NCBI GenBank assembly: GCA_032768795.1 | Contig: CP136490.1 | Span: 5,146,001-5,210,000, forward strand | Direction: 5' to 3' | DNA from: Tremella fuciformis | Lineage: Eukaryota; Basidiomycota; Tremellomycetes; Tremellales; Tremellaceae | DNA length: 64,000 bases | In this document: positions 1 through 10,054 of the stretch, piece by piece | Layout: the number at the start of each line of letters is the position of its first letter | Position numbering within the stretch: position 1 is the stretch's first letter | Program-made: the position numbers and the translations under genes | Notes under the pieces: generated by a model | The model's input: the letters and a program-made list of their open reading frames with translations, nothing else | Told to the model about the DNA's origin: nothing | Databases searched by the model: none

Positions 1-966
1 GGCGTCGGCGACCTCGTAGATATAGCGCGAGTTCTTGCGGAGGTTCTTGAACATGTGTATGCTGCGCTCAGCTCTCTCCCCGTGTCTGTGCAACGACAAT
101 GAATAGCGCGAGGAGGGGAGCTCACAAGGTCTTCGCGGTCTCTTCGTTCCACAGACCCGGGTCTCTGCGCACTTTCGAGCCGAGGCGGGGCCACTCGTCC
201 GAGTGCTCGAGACACACATCCTCCCACGCCTGGAGGTTCCGCACGACCTCGCGCATGCCTGTGCGGAAGCGCCGCTCGTGCTCTGCGTCCAGGATGAACT
301 TGTGCTGGCACAGCCGGGTGTACAGGACGTGGCGATGGTCCTTGGCGGCCTTCTTCTGGCCGCGCGTGTAGTGCGTCTCGTCCACCTCTGTCGCGCGCCG
401 CAGCTGGCTGTCCGGGCCCAGCGGCGAGCGGCGCGGCGGCGGCGAGAGGGTGAGGCCGCCCAGGCGCGCGGTGAGCGCGAGCGGGTCTGGCGGCCGGTAA
501 GACGCGGCGAGACCCGGGCCGGGGGTCATGGCTGGAAGGGGCGCGCCGAGCGGGGCGCGCGGGCCGTAGGACCCACGAGAGGGATGGGGCGTGGAAGGCG
601 TCGCGAATGGAGCGAAGCGTTTGAGGTTCACTGGGATCAGTCGTGCCTCTACGCCGTAGACCACTTCTCGTCGTGGTGCCGCTTGAAGTGACGGTGCTCA
701 CCTCGCTTCTTCGGGTCTAGCACGCATCTGAGTAAGCTCGGCACCTGGTTGACCCACAGTTTGAAACGCCGCACCCTCCACCGGGGCCGCTCGTCAATCT
801 CCGCCAGCGGGTAGGTCAGACGCGAGGAGGCGAGAGAGGGGCGCCCGGGCAAGTTGACTGGACGAGGGGTCGGGTTGAGCTCTGGCTTGAAGAGCTTGGC
901 GCTGAGAACTTCGAGGTTGGGCGGCGTGAACCTGTTCTTGTAGGTGCTCGACTTGTGTCGGCCCAT
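1..966 (-). CDS. Unidentified basic protein, 3' end cut by window edge
   Basis: The start codon is at 966. Exon 1 (966-702) joins exon 2 (630-126) across a 71-nt intron with donor GTGAGC, a CTGAT branch site and acceptor CAG. A second intron (125-62) leads into exon 3, which is still open at base 1. The N-terminus is rich in Lys/Arg and Pro (begins MGRHKSSTYKNRF), the middle is Pro/Leu-rich and low in complexity, and the last part visible is charged and probably helical (RFRTGMREVVRNLQAW, FKNLRKNSRYIYEV). I recognise no domain. A basic, poorly conserved N-terminus would suit a mitochondrial or ribosome-associated protein, but that is only a guess. The consistent splicing makes the gene itself likely. 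Confidence 0.6.
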
Positions 967-1510
967 TTTGCCCTGCGCAGGGTGTGCTTCTTGCCTGGCA
1001 CGAATCGGCTGTCGGCGGTCAGAAAACGGTCAGTGATTCCGCACGATGGCCATTGCATGCGAGCGGAAGGCGGCGTGTGGTCCGGGGGAATAGATTGGTC
1101 AGACGACCGTCTGATGTGATCAGAAATGGGTGGAGAGTCAAGTGGCGACTTGAGAAGTGCGATAGTAGCAAAGTGGAGCGAGCCGGCCAGACCGCCACCG
1201 CCACAGAGGTGCTGAGCTGGAGAGACGGTCAAAGGGGCCAGACGAGCGGCGTCAAAGGATCGGTTTGCCGGAGTTGCCAGAGGGCGAAACTCGTTTGGCG
1301 CTCGCCTGACCTTGGTGGTCGAGCACGGGGCGAGTCAGCGAGCGAGTAGGCCAGGGGGTGAGCGAGAGCGTTAGTCAGTCAGACGGCCGAAGGGCATAGC
1401 GTAGATGTGATATCATGTTTGCCAACCGGCAGGTATGCTCCTATCCTTTGACAACCAACAACAACAGATCGAGCGAAACCGAGACCAAGACAGGCCAGCA
1501 CCGCTGAACC

Positions 1511-2087
1511 CTACTTGGCTTTGCTCTTGGTGGCGGTCGACTTCTTCGCAGCGGCGGCGCCCTCCTTGGTCTTGGTCGACGAGGCGGCCTTCTTCTTCGC
1601 CGCGGGCTCTTTCTTCGCCTTGACGCCCTCCTTCTCCTTGGTCGACCCCTTGCTGGCGCTGCTCTTCTTCTTCGTGTCCTCGCTGGCTTTGGTGCCCTTC
1701 TTCGCGCCGCCCGCGGGGGCTTTCTTCTTCTCGGCCGACTTGGGTTTGGTGTCAGACTTGGTCTCGGTCTTCTTCTTGTCGTCCGACTTTGGCTGCGGGG
1801 CACCCTTCTTCGGCTCGTTCTTCGACCCGGCCTCGTTCGCGTACCCGCCGCCCTCGGCCTCGTATGCTTGAGACAGCTTGGTCGCCTGACGTCAGCTACG
1901 CCTGTCTTACAGGAGCACATAGCTGACCTTCCATGCTGCCCAGCTGCCCTTGCCTGATCCGTCCTTGTTCCCCTCGTTCTTAATCTCTGTCTGATCAGCT
2001 CTGATGCTGATATGCGCTGAACAACTCGCTGTTCTTCAACTTCTCCCTCAATTGCGGGTCCGTTGGCTTTCCCTTGGACGATGCCAT
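1511..2087 (-). CDS. Small Lys-rich conserved fungal protein
   Basis: Reading leftward from the ATG at 2087, the protein begins MASSKGKPTDPQLREKLK and continues NEGNKDGSGKGSWAAWK. It then has the block LSQAYEAEGGGYANEAG and a long Lys/Ser/Ala tail ending in KKSTATKSKAK. This arrangement (KPTDP start, W-AWKA centre, EGGGYEN block, basic tail) matches a short uncharacterised protein that I recall from many fungi; its function is not known to me. Intron 1 (2029-1987, 43 nt) has a GC-AG border with donor GCGAGT, because that is the only join that keeps the frame. Intron 2 is about 42 nt and ends at CTGACGTCAG. The long Arg-rich ORF on the same strand is an out-of-frame shadow. Confidence 0.7.
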
Positions 2088-3062
2088 CTTGGTCTGAGCT
2101 GTGAATGTGAGGTCGGGTGAGTGTAGCGCAGCTGATGGAGGGTGTCGAGAAGCCTGGACGTGTCTTATTGTTTGTGGACCAATGGCTCGGTCTGATGGGT
2201 GGCGATCGTGGACTTATCGGCTAGCGATCGGACTGGCTCACCCGGGACAAGCCAGGTACGTCATCGATAATCAGTCTGTCCATTCGGCGTATGGCATGGT
2301 AGTAAGTGTCGCCGAGAAACGGCGGGCCGTCTCATGCTTGACCTGTGCAGCTCACTCGTCGCGGACGATAGCAGCGAGCAGGCAGCGGTCGGAGACGTAC
2401 AGGTCCCATCGTCACCATGACCCTGTCAGATTGGTAGATGTGGCACTCACTCCAATGTGGCATTTCAGTCCTCCCCCGCTCCGGTATCGGTCCAGTGCTC
2501 CCCGGTTAGCAGATCAGTATTGTGCAAACCCAGCTATTTGGTATCATCGTGAAGACCTGGAGCGGCACAAACTAAGGGATAAGTCCCTCATGTCCGGCTG
2601 CGACGTCATCGTGCCGCGTGCGCCGGCAACTCTCGATCGGCTGTTTCTTCAGAAAGACGTACGTCGAGAAGCCTTCCCGCATTCCAGCAACCTTCTTCTG
2701 AACTGCCGGACTATTCTTGGATGAAACGGGGCCCATTGCTCAGATCCGATCCCATGCGGGGTGGAGGTGGTCGTCGTTCATGCATGTCCTCTTCTGCCTG
2801 AGGGGTATTATTGCGCTTTGCTTACCTCATTCTGCGCTCAGCACGAGTGTCGCTTAGCGAGACTGAAAGGTCTGCCCGCAGCTCCTGGGGAGGAGAGGGA
2901 ATTGAGGCATGACCGATTTTGGTCTGCGATGAGCTCATCAGGATGCTGGCCCCTGTCAGACAACGTGCGATGTACCAGCATATATATAATATAGATCGGG
3001 TCGCTCCGCTCGCCACTGACCGCATCTACTCTTGTGAAACCAGGTCGACAACCATCAGCAAA
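2088..3062. other. Intergenic region between divergent genes
   Basis: About 975 bases separate the start of the Lys-rich protein gene from the start of the ferritin-like gene. The forward ORFs here have no recognisable product and no convincing splice structure. The right-hand end holds the TATA-like tract described separately. No RNA gene or repeat was seen. Confidence 0.5.
2980..2994 (+). promoter_or_regulatory. TATA-like element of the ferritin-like gene
   Basis: The run ATATATATAATATAG lies about 70 bases upstream of the ATG at 3063, a usual position for a fungal core promoter. It is the only strongly AT-rich stretch in this intergenic region. Confidence 0.5.
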
Positions 3063-4316
3063 ATGCGTGCCGCTCTCGCTCTTCTAGCCGGTGCTCTCGC
3101 AGCCGTCGCCTCGCCTGTCGCTCTCAGCTCGCGATGGTCAAATGGAATGCTAAATGAGATGGACTTTGAGATGTAGGTAGCCCTGATTTCTTGATAGTCC
3201 TGAGGATTAATGACCAGCGTCAACCTGGCGAGGAACCTCGAGTCCCTTGAGCTGAGCTTGTGGAACCAAGGTCTGGACAACTACACCGATGCCGACTTCA
3301 CCAATGCCGGCTATGACGGGTTCCGCTTCTACGTCTCCCTCTTCCGTGACCAGGAGATCGCACATTTCACGGCCCTCAAGTGAGACTCGTTTCCAAACCC
3401 GATAGAGGAAGCTGACTCGGCAGCACTGCAGCCGGCGGTGGCTTCAAGAACTGCACCTACACCTTCCACGTGACAACGATCGAAGAGTTCCTCATGCTCT
3501 CACAGGTGGTTACGACCGTCGGGGAAGGCGCTTTCATCGGAGCTTCCGGCAGTGGGTCTACGACCGCAATCGGAGTTTGTGGGGCTCACTCCAGACTTGA
3601 CAAGCGGGGCGGCTCGCCAGCTCGGCGCCTCCATCCTGGGCAACGAAGCAAGGCAGAACTCCAAGTTGAGGGAAGAGACCAACCTCACCTACTTCAACGG
3701 TAAGCACCCCCGCGCAAAACGCTGGTGGAAGCTGAGCCTCAGCGATCCAGTTCGACACCGCCCTGACGGCTTCTCAGGCGTTCTCGCTGGCTGCGCCCTT
3801 CTTCTACGCGAGCTGCCCGTCTTCAAATCCGCCCATCAACTTCAAGCAGATCCCTGCACTCATGGCCAACTTCACCAGCGGCGCCCCACCTCACAACGCC
3901 GGAGACGAAATCACGGTCATGTGGGGTATGTCTACAGTCGGGTCCCAAAAGTCATGGGACATTTCAGGGACACTGCACCCTGAAATGTCCCATGACTTTT
4001 GAGACCCGACTGTATTCTCAAATCACAGAGATCGTTCCGCTGACTGGACCAGATTCGAGCTCTGTCTACCTCGGTGATGATGTCCACATCCAGTTCCTCA
4101 ACGATGTCAACTCGCTTCCGGCTACATTGACCCAGACCGGAGATGGCATGGGCACTGTCAACCTTCCCGCCGAATTGCACGGAACCGTAAGCCGTTGCAC
4201 TTTGGGATACGCAGGGAGCTGACTTCCAGGCTTTCCTTGTTGCGACCAATTTCCAAGGTGAGGGACCCATTCCCGACGGACAAAACTTTGCCATTGGCTA
4301 TGTCGTTGTTACTTGA
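3063..4316 (+). CDS. Secreted ferritin-like domain protein (Rds1 type)
   Basis: The protein starts with a signal peptide (MRAALALLAGALAAVASPVA). It then has the block EMDFEIVNLARNLESLELSL, GLDNYTDADFTNAGY and the helix DQEIAHFTALK, which match the ferritin-like (Ferritin_2, stress-response Rds1) family of fungal secreted or wall proteins. Further conserved pieces are EEFLMLSQVVTTVGEGAFIGA, ARQLGASILGNEARQNS and FDTALTASQAFSLAAPFF. Exons are joined across introns near 3175, 3380, 3700, 3926-4028 and 4188, and the stop TGA is at 4314. The fourth intron carries MITE copy 1. One problem remains: between GAFIGAS (about 3545) and LTPDLTSG (about 3590) the frame must change, but no normal-sized intron fits. 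This could be a one-base error, a mutation or an unusual splice. Its biochemical role is unknown; the family name comes from a yeast stress-response gene. Confidence 0.75.
3926..4028 (+). other. Intron made mostly of MITE copy 1
   Basis: The donor GTATGT at 3926 and acceptor CACAG ending at 4028 join ITVMWG to EIVPLTG. Of its 103 nt, 78 are the hairpin element and 2 are the duplicated TA, leaving only 23 nt of host sequence. That is shorter than any other intron I could place here. Confidence 0.65.
3935..4012. mobile_element. 78-bp hairpin MITE, copy 1 (Tc1/mariner-like ends)
   Basis: Two 35-base arms, differing at one position, flank an 8-base loop (ACACTGCA), so nearly the whole element can fold into one hairpin. 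The ends are CAGTCGGGT and ACCCGACTG. TA stands directly on each side (3933-3934 and 4013-4014), as expected for a TA target-site duplication of the Tc1/mariner superfamily, whose ends often begin CAGT. It has no coding capacity and would need a transposase from elsewhere. Copy 2 at 6070-6147 is its exact reverse complement. Confidence 0.85.
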
Positions 4317-4653
4317 TGCGTGCTACTCGCGTACAAGAGGACAATCAGTCTGTAGCATAGTCTGTCATGTATGCACAGATATAATGTACAGCCTCATGGA
4401 GCTGCTAGTTTCCGGTCGGGGGTCGGTGCGATGGGATGGGAAGGTCGAATTCGTATTAGCCTCACCTAATCGAAGCCACCGCACGGGGGTTTCACCTGCC
4501 ACAAGCTCCATTTTTGGCAACCTTCTGACCATTGACCATGGGGCAGGGGTTCAAATTCTTCTGTGCTATTCGTACTGTATGTATCCGTGGTCAAGACCTG
4601 CGGTGGAGACCAGATCGCGGTGGGCGGTCTCCCATTCCTACACTTACGAATAA
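4317..4653. other. Intergenic, 3' of the ferritin-like gene
   Basis: I see no supported gene, repeat or RNA here. Short ORFs on both strands lack splice structure and recognisable sequence. Confidence 0.4.
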
Positions 4654-4887
4654 ATGTGTCGTGGCGTGCCAGCCCCACGCCGTGGCAGATACCACAATGA
4701 ATTCCAGAGCGCACGGTCTGGATCATTTGATGAGCTAGCTATTTGCGATCGAACCTTTCCAAATCCCCCCTTCTTTTCAGCATTCGCCACCAACGTCGAC
4801 AGTCGAGGAGAGCTGAAGTGTCCGGCTAGTTCATCAGCCCTGTGCTTTCTCTCGCCTCAGCACTGCTACGACTGGAAGCTGAGAGAC

Positions 4888-5640
4888 TCTGATCATCTGC
4901 CAATTATGAGCCACGCTGGAGCAACGAACAGCCAAACTACGGGCCAGCAAGCACATATTGGTATCACCAATGCCAACTCTCCAACATCAAGAACCCTCTG
5001 GAGTGATCCTGACCCTTTCGAAGGCGTCGGAAATCTCGTAGGCGCGGATCCGGCAACCAAGGTCACTGATGCGCGCGCAATCCAAGCCGGGAACATGCCG
5101 ACCTTGAGTGGCCACAAGGTGGAATTGTAAGTCTCTCTGCCTCCGGCAAAAACATCCCCTGATCGAAAAGCGAGCCGAGATACGCTTGTGATACGTGCGC
5201 CACAGGGTACGAACAGTATTTCTACGACCCTTTCCATGAGAATCTGTGCGAATACACAGGAATGGAGGCGCGCATGAACAGGAATTACTACCAAGACTGG
5301 GGTCGACATCTCGACGGATCGGAACTGGAGACCCCGATGTCCTTGTATGGGAAGCGGAATGGCCAGTGGGAGTGCATCAACAAGGATCACTGCCAGTTTC
5401 CAGGCAAGTCCCGCCGGTCTTGCCATCCGTGTTAGTCTGACGGCCAGAGGATCCCTTGCGCACCATTGAGGATAGCAGAGAGATGCTGAGATTGAGGACC
5501 AATGCAACGACTGAGGTACCTGGATCAGTAAGATCCAGATTCACCGGGACTCCATGGGCGGCGCGACCGGAAAGGTTCAAGTGCAGACTTCCCTACCATC
5601 AGTCCCATCCGCTCCGTTTCTTTCAGGATCCCATTAGTTT
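4888..5640 (+). CDS. Possible multi-exon gene, unidentified; model unresolved
   Basis: An open stretch beginning near MSHAGATNSQTTG runs through SDPDPFEGVGNLVG, VTDARAIQAGNMPTLSG and ends at a perfect GTAAGT donor (5129). After about 75 bases, a second open stretch (about 5206-5402) reads YEQYFYDPFHENLCEYTG, MNRNYYQDWGRH and GQWECINKDHCQFP. These look protein-like (several Cys, Trp and Tyr, ordinary composition), and a Cys-rich secreted protein is possible. The GTAAGT donor and the obvious acceptor do not keep the frame, whereas a weaker donor at 5111 would. Further exons may lie at 5450-5640. I do not recognise the family. The gene could be real, rapidly evolving, or decaying. Confidence 0.35.
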
Positions 5641-6069
5641 TTGAAGGCGTAGTCGTACTCTACCGCAGACACAATATGCATTCTTTCAGATAGACTTATT
5701 CCAACATAGACATCTCGCCAAATCATTCTTGGCAGCAGCCAAAAGCCCATTGTTCGACGCCCTTGTGCTGTTTCGCCAATGAGCCCTTTTGAACCGCCTG
5801 ACCAGAGTGGGAGGAGCGCGCATGAACAGACGGGCCAGAAAGTGTGAAATACATCTACAGAGGAACAAAAAAGTTGGCAAACATTCCGTGCGAAATCTGT
5901 GGTGCTCCATTGTTGGGACAGCTCCTCGCCTGCACACCCTTGAGGAAGCCAACAAGATACATGCGCCCGAGAGTGCAACAGGCTGGCTCGACCTCACGCA
6001 GGATTTTTTGCCTCTGCCGTTTCGGCCACCTTGTCCAAATGAGTGCTCAGGCGAGGCTGCCAGCTGCTA
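5641..6069. other. Region left of MITE copy 2, no firm gene
   Basis: A forward open frame from 5844 runs without stop up to the MITE at 6070. It could be an upstream exon of the gene-like stretch that follows, since deleting the MITE and one TA would join it in frame to ...AATS at a GTGAGC donor near 6156. I cannot recognise the encoded sequence. Confidence 0.3.
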
Positions 6070-6147
6070 CAGTCGGGTCTCAAAAGTCATGGGACATTTC
6101 AGGGTGCAGTGTCCCTGAAATGTCCCATGACTTTTGGGACCCGACTG
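6070..6147. mobile_element. 78-bp hairpin MITE, copy 2
   Basis: This is the exact reverse complement of copy 1 at 3935-4012: 35-base arms, loop TGCAGTGT, ends CAGTCGGGT and ACCCGACTG, TA on both sides (6068-6069 and 6148-6149). With no differences over 78 bases from a copy 2.1 kb away, both insertions should be recent, or one copy arose from the other by gene conversion. Confidence 0.85.
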
Positions 6148-6192
6148 TACTTCCGTGAGCTCACTCTCGGAACCATGACTGGCGCTTGACTG

Positions 6193-7018
6193 GTGCAGGA
6201 TCGAACGGGGGAGACTCGCGTCACCTCGCAAGACGCCCCGCACGGAGCGCCGGATGACTTCGGCCGCGCGAGGGTGTATACTGTGGAAGGGCACAAATAT
6301 GTGAGTAAAGGGACAAAGCTATCTACCCAAGACGAGTCACAAGCGCCCGCAGCCCGGATATCCTACACACACCTGTGTGGCCTCTATTTCCAGAATCCTT
6401 ACTCAAACAGGGACTTGCTGCAATACAGCACCCAGATGGAGGTCCAACGCCGTCACTACCTTCTCGGGCGTGGGGAGAGCGTTTTGCTGTATCCAAGTCA
6501 ATCCGTGCTACCGCTCTATCTGGAGAGCAATGGCACATACAGAGCGGTGACAGGTAAAATCCCGGCCCCGCTGCTGCGCGCCGCGGATGTCAAATACTCG
6601 AGCAGCGGCTCCCGGACCATAGACTATCCCGCGACACTGATCACTCAAGGCTCGTCATTTGTTGAGCCCACAGGTGATACATACCCAGAGAAGCCAGAAT
6701 CATGACTTGCTTCCGCCTACTCACCCAAGTGACCAAGGAGGTAAGCCCTGACATTCCCGAGCGCCATGTGAACAATCTCTTGCCATTTGAACTTCAATGG
6801 ACCCAGCACATCGCTTTTCATGTATCTCTGCTTCGTATGCACATATATTATTCTTCCTTCGATGGAGGCAAGGTGCGAGCTCCCCTAACTTTGTCTCGAT
6901 TCACTGAAATCAACAGGCGGGGTGAGGCTATGGCATTGACCGTTATTACAGAGTCATCAACACCGTCTCAAACACAAAGTGCGGCTGTCCGAGCTGTCAG
7001 GGCTAACAGCAAATTGTG
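6193..7018 (+). CDS. Possible gene or gene fragment, unidentified
   Basis: After an acceptor-like TGACTGGTGCAG, an open frame reads DRTGETRVTSQDAPHG and RARVYTVEGHKY. A GTGAGT donor (6301) and TTTCCAG acceptor (about 6393) then allow a join to NPYSNRDLLQYSTQMEV, RRHYLLGRGESVLLYPS and TRTIDYPATLI-like sequence, with a donor-like GTGATA near 6672. A last short piece near 6938-7008 (YYRVINTVSNTKCGCPSC) could be the 3' exon. No family is recognised. The open frames and splice signals suggest a gene, possibly the 3' part of the model starting at 4888, but I could not build one continuous reading frame. Confidence 0.3.
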
Positions 7019-7319
7019 TTCCGTGCGACTTCGGTCCCCACTGTTGGGGTCGAATTGATATCTCCGAGGATGATTGCAGTAGTCTTCTGTCACGTCGAGA
7101 GCTGCTGTTCTTCTTGTACTTTGAGTGGGGTCGTATAGGATGGAAATGCCACCTTGCTCTGAGCCGAGTTCTTGTTACGGCACTGCGGCCGAGGGGACCA
7201 CCATGACACCGAACAACCTTGAGAGGTCGGCATGCCAGCTCAAATAGCGTAACAATCACCATTGGACATAAGCCTGGATACAACGACGGATCAACGATGC
7301 ATGCTGATCATGGCGAAGA

Positions 7320-9624
7320 TCAGCTATACGGTGGAAGACCGCCCTCACTCCGGCTAGCAGTTGGGCCTCCGAAATAACCCGGTGGAGCACCCCGTCCTTC
7401 CGCCATGACAGCTGGCGGTGGAGGGACCTGAGGCGGGCCAGGCCGGAGCGGACCAGGTGTACCCTGACTGCCTTGACGCTGAGGACCTGGAGCGGCGATG
7501 GCGACCATACCCACAGCCTGTGCCGCTTCGGAGTCATCGAATGAAGGTGGATTGTCAAAAGCCCCTCCGAGTGCTGCAGGCGATTGAACGTGTACCGGGT
7601 GAGGCGCATGTGTCGAAGCTGACCTGTACCTGGCGAATGGCTGAGATGGCGCGCCGAATTGTCCGGGTAAGGCTGGTAGTGAGGGTTCGTCGATGCCAGG
7701 AGGAAGATCATCCTGATTGTCAGAGCAGCTGATGAAAGTGATGAGATGGCCGACCTGCAAATCTACAACCCGTGTTCCTTCTCCGAGTCCGAGACGCTCC
7801 ATCAGATTGAGTCCATCTGCATTTCCTTCCTCGAGCCCCAGTCTAGCCGCGATCCCACCCGCTACATTTGCTGCATCCTCTCCTTCTTGGGGCGGATCCA
7901 TGGAACCTCCCGCACCGAAAGAGCGCGTGGCAGGTGGTGGCTGTTCCGAGAACGTCTCATAGCCATCATACTGCGCGTCAGTCCCGTCGTCGTGATGCCA
8001 GAAGTGGGAAACCCACCTCGATCCAAGCCCCTAGCTCACCGCCCAGGCTACCTCTTCTGCCTACCCATATGTTCCTGTTCTCGCCCTCGAACTCCAGGGC
8101 TTGAAGCCGTTCGCTGGGCACAGCAGCCATCGGGACGATTGGATCTCCCGCTCTGACCTGTTCTTCTGATTCTAGAAAGGTCGGCAGCCCATGAATACTT
8201 GGTTGTGATGGTCCCGGCTCGAAGCCATCGAAGGCTGGCGGGCCATCTTCATTGTCCGGCGGACGGAAAGTCCCGCCCTGTCCAACGACATCTCGACCCT
8301 TGAGCCGGTATGCTTCTCGAGCTTGCTCTTCGTCCAAGTCATCTTCAAAAGAGACGTCCGGTGCTTGGCCACGCTCGATGATCACTTCGGCGGGCTCATG
8401 CCAGAGCCGAGGGCGAATAATGATAGGGCGTTCAAGGATCCACTGGGCGGAATCCGAGGATCCGACATCGGCGGGGGAGCCGAAACCAATGCTGACCCTC
8501 ACGAAGAATGATACGCGGTGATACGGTGTAGACGACGTGATTTCTCCCCAAGACTGATCCGTTGTGCCGAGCTGCACAGTGGGCAAGGTGAAGAGCACGC
8601 GGAGTGGCGGGTGTGCCCGCGCAGAGCCCGGATACCGAAGTGATTTCCCAGACGCGTGCAAGAGCGTAAGATGTTCGCCAGAGGTAAACTCAGTCGTAGA
8701 CGTCGAAGAGGACGACGAGGCCTGTCCTAGGAGTTCAACCCGCCGATAAAGCTCAACTCGAACACGACGAAGGGGCCGAAGGGTGTCAGCCGGATTGGGC
8801 TGAGACGAGAGACCCGCAACGCCTGTTTTCTGTCGGGCCTGAGGGCGGACCTCGACACCACATCTGAGCAAATCATGTAGTCTCGGCCGATCGGTGTCGA
8901 GCAATAGCCTAGCCTTGACTCCTGAGCGCTCAAGCACCTCCTCTACTTCGACTGGTGCATCATCCTCGTCGACACTAGCGCCCAAGACTTCCTGCGGGGT
9001 GCCTTCGACTTGAACGACCTCCTCGACTCGCTGGCGCTCGTTCGAAACGAGGCTAACGGTAAGTCGGTAGCGGACGGAGCCTTTCTCGACTGAAGCAAGA
9101 TCCAGTGTGCCAGGAAGCGGGCGCCCATCTGCTATTCCAGGAGGAAGGGGGATCGAGAACCGGTACGAGGAGGCGAATGACGCAGAAGTAGAGGTCGAGC
9201 CAGGCGTGGAGGCGGATGGTGGATAGAGCACAATCTCAGGAAAGCTGACGAGCTGCAAAGGGGGTTGCGGGGGAAGCTCGTCCTCTAATTCCAGTTTGAC
9301 CGACCTATCTCGTCAGCACCCATCCTTCTTCTGCCTGTGCGTCTGATTTGCCTGTAGATCACAGGTCGTTGCGGCAACGGACCCGCACTGCAGGCAAGCC
9401 ATCACTTACAGTCTCTGTACACCCCTGTCTGCTCGGCTCCGCTGTCCCAGCCCTTTAACGTATACCTCTCCCTGCATAGTTCGACCCCAGAAAAAGCTGG
9501 CCGAGTCGGGCAGAGGTGTGACCAAGATCTGAGGCTGAGTCGCAGCGTATGTCGGCGGCGGCAGCTCAGAAGCAAGGGCTGAGGCGACAGGACTCTGACT
9601 GGGCTCTGTTGTGCCATCAGGCAT
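7320..9624 (-). CDS. Alpha-arrestin (arrestin-related trafficking adaptor)
   Basis: Exon 1 starts at 9624 (MPDGTTEPSQ) and reads PQILVTPLPDSASFFWGRTM-QGEVYVKG, an arrestin-N type beta strand pattern. A GTAAGT intron follows, then SVKLELEDELPP and a long exon with the C-terminal arrestin fold (FTLPTVQLGTTDQSWGEITS, YHRVSFFVRVSIGFG, RPIIIRPRLWHE). A 46-nt intron joins GAWIE to YDGYETFSEQPPP. A third, 42-nt intron (GTCGGC...CTGACAATCAG) probably lies within the last ORF, where it keeps the frame. Family members recruit Rsp5-type ubiquitin ligases to plasma-membrane transporters. In agreement, there is a PPTY (PPxY) motif near residue 25 and LPPY just before the stop. The tail is Pro/Gly-rich and probably disordered. 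Confidence 0.75.
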
Positions 9625-10054
9625 GCTGATGCGTGGCGCTGTAGCGCGACTACTGAGGGAGGCGGAGACGACCGGTGCAGCGACTGCGGGGAGTATAGAT
9701 GTCGTTTGGTCCGGGTTGAGTGGTCCTCCGCCAGGACAGCGCTACAGTGTCGCCCTCAAGCGTTCTGCTGGTGTCGGAAGCAGATGATCAGTGGCTCGCT
9801 GTCGAGGACAAAGGGTCAAGAGGTGATGTCTCGATGAAAGGACGCTGAATAGCTGAATAACGAGGCGACGCTGCAAAGGGCGTCTTGTTTTGCGGGGGCC
9901 CATGCACGTTCACGTATGCTTTTCCTTGGGTTTCGCCACCGAGACCGAGACAGCAGTTAGGAATGGGGCGTCGCAGCGACAGTCATCCATACGGTATCGT
10001 ACACCAGCATATACATATACACAAGTCTCGCTCTGCGGCAATCGCATACCACGC
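9625..10054. other. Intergenic, upstream of the arrestin gene and downstream of SEC9
   Basis: This holds the 5' region of the arrestin gene and the 3' flank of the Sec9 gene. I see no gene or RNA in it. Confidence 0.4.

Noticed and set aside
1441..1920. Arg-rich 159-residue protein on the minus strand
   Set aside because: It is the out-of-frame shadow of the Lys-rich protein whose spliced frame has conserved blocks.
3932..6294. Short ORFs containing SHGTFQG or KSHGTFQ sequences shared between the two MITE loci
   Set aside because: They are read-through of the hairpin element, not proteins.
7010..7050. A third, decayed MITE copy (TGTTCCGTGCGACTTCGGTC resembles one arm)
   Set aside because: Only a partial, gapped match to one arm; no second arm and no TA-flanked ends.
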